This document shows positions 16,116 through 21,004 of a stretch of DNA of 21,004 nucleotides, in pieces (positions within the stretch are counted from its first letter, which is position 1; each line of letters starts with the position of its first letter). Origin of the DNA: Thermoplasmata archaeon (GTDB lineage Archaea > Thermoplasmatota > Thermoplasmata > Thermoplasmatales > Thermoplasmataceae); assembly GCA_021819605.1 (NCBI GenBank), contig JAKAQT010000012.1, forward strand, positions 1 to 21,004, read 5' to 3'. The notes beneath the pieces were generated by a model. The model had not been told where the DNA came from, did not search any database, and saw only the letters and a list, made by a program, of their open reading frames with translations. The translations under genes were made by a program, and so were the position numbers.

Positions 16116-16276
16116 GTTATCCAATCAACATTGTCAAAGGGGCAGATATGCGTTCCTATCTCCCTGCAAAATGACAAAATGGTGCATTTCAGGGCCTCAG
16201 CATAAATTCAGGAAAAAAATTGAGGCCATATTTCGTTTCATTCCTGATCCACAGTGGAAAGTTAGGTCATCTTCTC

Positions 16277-16414
16277 ATGATTTGCAACATCATGTGGCGT
16301 GAAAGGTTCCGGAAGGTCAGAGATGAGTTCCTTGAAGAGACAGCCAGAATGCGTGAAATATTGAGGGAGGAAGCACAGGATCCAGTGGGGCCTGAACTCC
16401 ATTCCAGGAAGTGA
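16277..16414 (+). CDS. Tiny charged helical protein, unknown function
   Basis: This is a possible 45-residue protein from the ATG at 16277, or 40 residues from the ATG at 16292. It is dominated by one amphipathic, highly charged helix (RERFRKVRDEFLEETARMRE) and matches no family I know. Support for coding is the composition (Arg as AGA/AGG and CGT, Glu-rich, no rare codons) and the exact abutment of its TGA with the thiL stop. The frame opens earlier at a TTG at 16220 with less protein-like sequence. A weak AGGT lies 9 bases before 16277. It could be a spurious ORF. Confidence 0.4.
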   Translation: MICNIMWRERFRKVRDEFLEETARMREILREEAQDPVGPELHSRK

Positions 16415-17392
16415 TCAGTGGGCAATTCCGGAGAGAGGTTTCACTCCGAAATGTTCGTACCCCCTCTCATTTATGTTTACCCATTCCTTTCCGTTGAACA
16501 TTATGTTGTCGCCTTCCCATGCCTCGCCAATGAAGCTAACATCTATCTTTTCAGATTCCATTGCCGCCTGAAAATCCCTGTAGTCAGAATTATTGATGGA
16601 GAAGAATATCTCGTAGTCTCCGCCAAAGCCACACATTATCTCAGTTGATGGAAGCCCCGTTAACGATGCGGCCTTTGCTACATTCCTGTCAGGTTTAAGC
16701 TCGTTTTCCACGATCTTGAATCCAATGCCGTAATCACTCTTCATCTGTGATACGCTGGCAAATACGCCATCCGAGAGGTCCATCATGAATTTGGCGCCAT
16801 GCTCGCTCATAATCTGTGCTTCCCTGATCCTGGCACTTATGCCAAGCATCATGTTGATTCCAAGGTTAGGCCGGTATCCCGTTCTGTAGAAAATGTACCC
16901 TGATGCCGCCCGCCCCATCTTGTTTGTAACGCCAATCACATCACCCTTGGCGATGTGGCTTCTTCTGCGTGTCAGCCTCTTTTCCTGGTGGCCAACTATG
17001 GAACCACTGATGACAAGCTCGCTGCCTTCCTTGGTGTCACCACCGAGAGTATCAGCTCCATTGTCCTTGAGCACCCTATCAATGGATGCCGCAATCTTCT
17101 CAAGATACCTGTCATCAGACTCCGGATCTATCAGGTATGAAACAAGCATTCCTGAGGGAATTCCTGCCATTGCTGCAATGTCGCTGAGGTTTATGTTTGC
17201 CACGAATTTTCCTATGAGTGACGGATCAGCACCCTCCGGAATGTGGGTGCTCTGCCTTATTATGTCAGTGGAAAGTAGCAGGTATTCGTTCCCATTCTCC
17301 AGAACAGCACAGTCATCCTTCTCCTGCTTCATTGAAATGCCCTTGAATATCCTGTTGATTATCTCCCTCTCACCCAAATCTCGGAGCTTCAA
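16415..17392 (-). CDS. thiL: Thiamine-monophosphate kinase
   Basis: This enzyme makes thiamine diphosphate from thiamine monophosphate and ATP, the last step of archaeal and bacterial TPP synthesis. The 325 residues match the PurM-like ATP-binding family. DDCAV (26-30) and STD (41-43) are near the N-terminus, NLSDIAAMAG is at 68-77, GGDT at 117-120, then DLSDG at about 206, and FGGDYEIFF in the C-terminal half. The start is taken as the TTG at 17392, since MKLRDLGEREII matches the family's beginning and no ATG lies upstream in frame; there is no clear SD or TATA box, so it is less certain than the identity. No other thi gene is present here. Confidence 0.93.
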   Translation of the reverse strand: MKLRDLGEREIINRIFKGISMKQEKDDCAVLENGNEYLLLSTDIIRQSTHIPEGADPSLIGKFVANINLSDIAAMAGIPSGMLVSYLIDPESDDRYLEKIAASIDRVLKDNGADTLGGDTKEGSELVISGSIVGHQEKRLTRRRSHIAKGDVIGVTNKMGRAASGYIFYRTGYRPNLGINMMLGISARIREAQIMSEHGAKFMMDLSDGVFASVSQMKSDYGIGFKIVENELKPDRNVAKAASLTGLPSTEIMCGFGGDYEIFFSINNSDYRDFQAAMESEKIDVSFIGEAWEGDNIMFNGKEWVNINERGYEHFGVKPLSGIAH

Positions 17393-17484
17393 TTCTAATC
17401 TGTGGATTATGGCATTTCCGGTAAAGAGGTTTTTGAATTGGAATCAGACAGCAAGATATGGTTGATTGGCTCTCTTCCCGTATG

Positions 17485-17493
17485 TTATTTTAA
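17485..17493 (+). promoter_or_regulatory. TATA box for the nuclease gene at 17517
   Basis: TTATTTTAA is centred 28 bases before the ATG at 17517. This indicates a leaderless mRNA and argues against the TTG at 17466, which lies upstream of the TATA box. Confidence 0.6.
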
Positions 17494-17516
17494 TGACCAT
17501 AAAATGTCATGCTGTA

Positions 17517-18182
17517 ATGTCGAGAAAGGATGAAATTGAGAATCTGTTCAGGGAAGTCGTGCAGGGGAAGCCCTATGCCGGAAAACCAATACCGGTCAAC
17601 AGGTTCAGTGTGAGCGGGTTATCATTCAGCGCAGATCAGGAGGTAAAGAGAAAACTCGGGCTCGTGGAGGAAACATTCCGCGACAGGCTCAACATGCTCC
17701 GCGGAACTGCGCTTCATTCCTATGTGCAGAGCATGGTGAAGAATCAGGGATATGTAGCGGAATACAGAATGTATTTCACCATTCCCTACAGGTGGCATTA
17801 CATGGGATATGAAAACATAAATCTTGTAGGCGTCATAGATCTCCTGCACAATGACCGGCGTGAGATACTTGAGCTCAAGAGTTCAACAAGTTCAGATCGC
17901 ATTGAGGATTACCACAGGCTCCAGCTTGCATCGTACATGAAGATGATGTCAGAGCGGACCGGGCAGGATTACAGCGGTTATGTGGTCAAATTCGGGGGCA
18001 CTGACCTTGTGACGGAGGAAATACCAAAGGATGAAGTCCAGCATTACTGGGAAACCCTGGTGTCAAGGGCGATGGAGTGCGCGCGCAGGATAGACCAAGC
18101 AATGGAGGAAAACGACATAAAGCAGATGACCGGCCCGGATGGTAACAAATCAAGTGGCTTATATGGCTTTGAGCCCCGCTGA
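17517..18182 (+). CDS. PD-(D/E)XK nuclease, RecB/Cas4-like fold
   Basis: This is a 221-residue probable DNA nuclease. The motifs are in family order: RGTALH with G63 and H67; VGVIDLL with D108; ILELKSS with E119 and K121; and HRLQLASY with Q136 and Y140. These are the RecB/Cas4-family positions for metal binding and catalysis. Unlike the split nuclease at 4731-5533 it has no cysteine cluster and no membrane helix, so it is likely a soluble enzyme without an Fe-S site. It stands alone, convergent with the archaeosine gene and divergent from thiL, so the context does not name a partner. A repair or recombination role is inference. Confidence 0.8.
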   Translation: MSRKDEIENLFREVVQGKPYAGKPIPVNRFSVSGLSFSADQEVKRKLGLVEETFRDRLNMLRGTALHSYVQSMVKNQGYVAEYRMYFTIPYRWHYMGYENINLVGVIDLLHNDRREILELKSSTSSDRIEDYHRLQLASYMKMMSERTGQDYSGYVVKFGGTDLVTEEIPKDEVQHYWETLVSRAMECARRIDQAMEENDIKQMTGPDGNKSSGLYGFEPR

Positions 18183-19241
18183 TCAGAGAAGGGTTGACGA
18201 TGACCTGATCCTTGCAAGCAGCCTGGTGTAGTCAGGCTGGTCATAGTTTATGTCTTCTGCTTCGATGAATTCCTCATACGAACTGCGGTCCGCAGAATCA
18301 TAGTATTCACGCAGCCCTGAGAAGTCCTGCGTAAGGGAAGCATCATAGATGAGGTTCAGCAGTTCAGGGTCATTTTCCTCATTATGAATGCCCCTCTCCC
18401 TGTTTCCCCCCGTTGGGTAGGAAACAACACCTGCGCCAAGATCGCTGGTCTCCAGCAGAATTCTGGCAAGGCTCCAGAGCCTTGGAAGCCTGTAAAGTCC
18501 CTTCTTCCACATGCTTTCAACCAGCGTGTGCTTCTGGATGTTCATGGGATTCACCGATATGTCGGTTGAGTGGCCTCTGGCATCTCCTATGGACTGTATC
18601 ATGTCAGCTATTGCCGCCTTTTCAGATATGAAGAGTGGCTTGAACAGGAGATAGGTCCTGAGTTCATAACCCAGCCTCCTTGCCGTGCTGGATGCAGACA
18701 CAAATTTTGAAAAGCTGCTCCCCTTGTTTATGGAATTCCTTATTATCTGGTCGTTTGAGCTTTCCAATCCGATTGCTATCCTGACCGGTATCCCGTAGTC
18801 CCGGAGTGATCCTATATTACTCTCTGTTATGTATTCTGTCCTTGATTCCACCAGCAGTTTATCGATCTTCCCCTGAATGCTCCTGAAGAAATAATCCCTG
18901 GCTTCAGGAGGGAATTCAAGAGGGTCAAGGAAGCTCCCTGATGTGAATACCTTGAGCACCCTGACATCTCCAAGTGATCTGGCAACAGAATCGATCTGAT
19001 TCTTGAGGTTTTCAGGCGTTATGTTGGAGGCAACATCATTGAAATATCCGCACATGGAGCAGGAAGAGAAGTTGTACCATGCACACCCTGCGGTACGGAA
19101 TATCACCACCATGGTGTTTTCCGGGAATCCCCTGAGCCGATCCCTTTCGCGCCACATTGAGACCGGTTTATCCGGGTTTGTGGTTCTCGCCCTGGCCGGC
19201 ATGAGATTCTTGATGGATTCGGAAAGCTGTCTGTTGATCAT
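18183..19241 (-). CDS. raSEA: Archaeosine synthase radical SAM subunit RaSEA
   Basis: This 352-residue radical SAM protein resembles the family that works with ArcS to turn the lysine adduct of preQ0 into archaeosine at position 15 of archaeal tRNAs. The [4Fe-4S] cysteines are C53, C61 and C64 in GCAWYNFSSCSMCGY, a CX7CX2C spacing, different from the canonical radical SAM CX3CX2C but as I recall it for this family. VFTSGSFLDP and IGLESSNDQI are further SAM-barrel motifs. The ATG at 19241 is clear. A TATA-like run at 19277-19288 would give a leader of about 17 bases with GGTAGTG near the start. The partner ArcS is not in the window. Other members of this radical SAM group are the main alternative. 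Confidence 0.82.
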   Translation of the reverse strand: MINRQLSESIKNLMPARARTTNPDKPVSMWRERDRLRGFPENTMVVIFRTAGCAWYNFSSCSMCGYFNDVASNITPENLKNQIDSVARSLGDVRVLKVFTSGSFLDPLEFPPEARDYFFRSIQGKIDKLLVESRTEYITESNIGSLRDYGIPVRIAIGLESSNDQIIRNSINKGSSFSKFVSASSTARRLGYELRTYLLFKPLFISEKAAIADMIQSIGDARGHSTDISVNPMNIQKHTLVESMWKKGLYRLPRLWSLARILLETSDLGAGVVSYPTGGNRERGIHNEENDPELLNLIYDASLTQDFSGLREYYDSADRSSYEEFIEAEDINYDQPDYTRLLARIRSSSTLL

Positions 19242-19274
19242 TGCACTACCTGCAATTAGTCGGATGTCACACTG

Positions 19275-19289
19275 ATAATAATATATTTG
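19275..19289. promoter_or_regulatory. Near-symmetric TATA run shared by two divergent genes
   Basis: The A/T-rich AATAATATATTT is near-palindromic and can be read as TATA in both directions. Its centre is 25 bases before the aminotransferase ATG at 19308 (leaderless). On the other side it predicts a start near 19258, 17 bases before the RaSEA ATG. No other TATA-like element is present in the 66-base gap. Confidence 0.5.
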
Positions 19290-19307
19290 GAAAGTGAATT
19301 GCCATAG

Positions 19308-20459
19308 ATGCTAGCTTCCAGGCTTGAGGCCATAGGTGAATCCAGGAGCGTATCCGCCAGCAACAGGGCAGCCGAACTTAAGAGATCCGGAAAGAAAATC
19401 TTCAATTTTGGCATAGGTGAACCGGATTTCACAACCCCACGAGACATAATTGATGCCGCATTCAAGGCGGCAAATGAAGGCAAGACTCACTACACTCCAT
19501 CACTTGGCATTCCGGAGCTTCGTGAGGCCATCGCATCCAAGGAGAAAAGCTTCAACGGAATCCAGGCCTCGCCGGGCAATGTGCTGGTGACACCAACAAA
19601 GTTCGCCATAAATCTGGCGGTGATGTGCCTGATCAATCCCGGCGATGAGGTCATAATACCTGAACCTTACTACCTTTCATATCCTGATATCGTCAGGCTA
19701 TATGGCGGAAAGGTCATCACCGTGCCCACAACAGATGATTATGAATTTGATTTTGACCAGATGGAGAAGCTCGTATCACCCAGAACCAGGATGGTCATCC
19801 TGAGCAATCCCACCAACCCCACAGGCAAGGTCTATGCAGAGAAGGCACTCAGGGATCTCTCGGACTTTGTCCTTAAACACGGGCTGTACCTTGTCAGTGA
19901 CGAGATATACGAGGACCTGATATATGAAGGCAGAATGTTCTCTCCTGCTAGTATACCTGAAATGTTTCCAAAGACTATCACACTCTCCGGCTTTTCCAAG
20001 AGCTATGCAATGACTGGCTGGAGGATTGGATACATGGTTGCGCCTGATGAAATAATCAAGGCCTCCAACAAGATTCAGCAGCAGACAATGACATGTGCAT
20101 CATCCATATCCCAGTATGGTGCCCTCGCGGCACTGTCCGACAGGGAATCCCCAGCAAAATTCAGGGAAATATTCCGGTCACGCCGTGATAATGTTTACAA
20201 ACTGATCTCGGAAACTGAGGGGATAAGCATGAGGAAACCCGAAGGTGCATTCTATGCATTTGTCAAGTATGAAAACAGGATTCCAAGTGAGGATTTCTGC
20301 GAAAAAGCCCTTGAAAAGTCGGGAATTGTCATAACACCGGGATCTGCGTTCGGAAACCAGGGTGAATACCATTTCAGGCTTTCATTCGCCACCGATAATG
20401 ACACCATCAGGGACGGTATTGCTGAACTGGGCCGCTTTGTGCATTCGCTGCCGGCGTGA
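19308..20459 (+). CDS. Class I/II PLP-dependent aminotransferase, aspartate aminotransferase-like
   Basis: This is a 383-residue fold-type I aminotransferase. FNFGIGEPDFTTP lies near the N-terminus, NPTNPTGKVY and SDEIYEDLIY hold the Asn and Asp/Tyr that contact pyridoxal phosphate, and K231 in SGFSKSYAMTGWRIGY is the Schiff-base lysine. HFRLSFA near the end holds the Arg that binds the substrate carboxylate. The overall pattern is that of AspC/AspAT subgroup I-gamma and related aromatic or alanine aminotransferases, so substrate preference cannot be fixed. The ATG at 19308 is positioned for a leaderless mRNA. It is monocistronic as far as seen. Confidence 0.9.
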   Translation: MLASRLEAIGESRSVSASNRAAELKRSGKKIFNFGIGEPDFTTPRDIIDAAFKAANEGKTHYTPSLGIPELREAIASKEKSFNGIQASPGNVLVTPTKFAINLAVMCLINPGDEVIIPEPYYLSYPDIVRLYGGKVITVPTTDDYEFDFDQMEKLVSPRTRMVILSNPTNPTGKVYAEKALRDLSDFVLKHGLYLVSDEIYEDLIYEGRMFSPASIPEMFPKTITLSGFSKSYAMTGWRIGYMVAPDEIIKASNKIQQQTMTCASSISQYGALAALSDRESPAKFREIFRSRRDNVYKLISETEGISMRKPEGAFYAFVKYENRIPSEDFCEKALEKSGIVITPGSAFGNQGEYHFRLSFATDNDTIRDGIAELGRFVHSLPA

Positions 20460-20666
20460 GATGCATAATTTTCGCCCTCGCAGCCCTGTAGACAGATGCA
20501 GAACGAGCTAACATAAATATCGGGCTGCATACCCGGGTTACCAGTCAGACGAAGTGCGAATTTCCAGCATAACGCTGCAATTTAATGGCATTATCTGCCT
20601 CGCATTAATCTCAAGGACCTGAGATCAAAATTTTAATACATGTAAGTGCTTTTAGTGGTGTTCTAA
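20460..20666. other. Intergenic stretch with no assigned gene
   Basis: No convincing ORF, tRNA or C/D box RNA was found. ACATAAATAT at 20511-20520 is TATA-like and would start transcription near 20540 on the + strand. Short inverted repeats, such as CGGG (20521-20524) with CCCG (20532-20535), are at chance level. Confidence 0.4.
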
Positions 20667-20675
20667 TTTATATTG
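20667..20675 (+). promoter_or_regulatory. TATA box for the UPF0145 gene
   Basis: TTTATATTG is centred about 24 bases before the ATG at 20694. This selects that ATG over the in-frame TTG and GTG codons just upstream. Confidence 0.6.
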
Positions 20676-20693
20676 GAACGGAATGTGATTGTG

Positions 20694-21004
20694 ATGGATG
20701 GAGACAGCAATGTGGTGATGGTTACAACCAACTATATTCCCGGAAAGAAGATCACGAAGGTTATCGGCACAATCTGGGGCATAACTGTAAGGAGCCGCGG
20801 ACTGGGCGGAAACATTGTAGCTGGTTTGAGGTCACTGGCTGGCGGAGAAATTAAGGAGTATTCAAAGATGCTCTCAGACGCCAGGAATACAGCAATGGGA
20901 CGGCTCAGGGATGCAGCAGAGCAGGTGGGTGCTAATGCAGTAATCGAGATGAGGTTTGATTCATCAGATATAGGACAGGTCATGACTGAAATTGTTGCAT
21001 ATGG
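20694..21004 (+). CDS. UPF0145/YbjQ-family protein, truncated at the window edge
   Basis: The frame runs off the right edge after 103 codons, near the family's usual length of a little over 100 residues, so only the last few residues are missing. Features of the YbjQ/UPF0145 family are VTTNYIPGKKI and IGTIWGITVRSR near the N-terminus, AGGEIKEYSKMLSDAR in the middle, AEQVGANAVIEMRFDSS, and the start of a final strand TEIVAYG. The family forms pentameric rings and is often called a putative heavy-metal-binding domain; its function is not established. It has its own promoter and is likely to be leaderless. Confidence 0.85.
   Translation, partial: MDGDSNVVMVTTNYIPGKKITKVIGTIWGITVRSRGLGGNIVAGLRSLAGGEIKEYSKMLSDARNTAMGRLRDAAEQVGANAVIEMRFDSSDIGQVMTEIVAY

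Noticed and set aside
16193..16227. GGCCTCA / TGAGGCC inverted repeat between two small divergent ORFs
   Set aside because: A 7-bp repeat at this spacing is expected many times by chance in 21 kb.
20584..20610. TTAATG / CATTAA repeat framing a 7-codon frame, similar in form to the ileS leader
   Set aside because: The arms are only 6 bp, no SD is present, and the number of such repeats expected by chance in this gap is about one or more.
1..21004. CRISPR array or cas operon suggested by the Cas4-like proteins
   Set aside because: No regularly spaced direct repeats and no other cas gene were seen.

Overview
This window looks like ordinary chromosome from a Thermoplasmatales-type euryarchaeon; the species cannot be named from the sequence. 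Supporting signs are archaeal-type TyrRS, ProRS and NadM, FEN-1 with a C-terminal PIP box, RadB, an archaeosine radical-SAM enzyme, and many A/T-rich TATA boxes centred about 25 bases before an ATG (leaderless mRNAs). Genes lying inside operons often start with TTG, with or without a Shine-Dalgarno (SD) sequence. Base composition is roughly balanced and coding density is very high.

Layout. 1-254 holds a decayed reading frame that I read as the tail of a TnpB-like transposase. 373-6494 (+) is a compact run: smc, scpA, two overlapping small ORFs that together make a membrane-anchored Cas4-like nuclease, then tyrS. 6544-8550 (-) holds radB and fen, abutting, then a separately promoted AbrB-like regulator. 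8624-10693 (-) is proS followed by a HAD phosphatase. 10800-11996 (+) is an M20 metallopeptidase. 11993-16115 (-) is nadM, ileS with an unusual leader, and a small unknown ORF. 16277-16414 (+) is a tiny ORF. 16415-17390 (-) is thiL. 17517-18182 (+) is a second PD-(D/E)XK nuclease. 18183-19241 (-) is RaSEA. 19308-20459 (+) is a class I aminotransferase. The right edge cuts a UPF0145/YbjQ-family gene.

Themes. Much of the window concerns genome maintenance: SMC-kleisin, RadB, FEN-1 and two RecB/Cas4-fold nucleases. Most of the rest concerns translation and tRNA: TyrRS, ProRS, IleRS and archaeosine synthesis. NadM and ThiL add cofactor synthesis.

The two observations most worth following are these. 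First, the Cas4-like nuclease is split so that its probable Fe-S cysteines and catalytic residues lie on two polypeptides, each with one transmembrane helix at the split point. Second, the ileS upstream region has a 12-bp perfect inverted repeat that exactly frames an 8-codon mini-ORF with a good SD. No CRISPR array, rRNA or tRNA gene was recognised. All family calls are from reading motifs; no database search was done.
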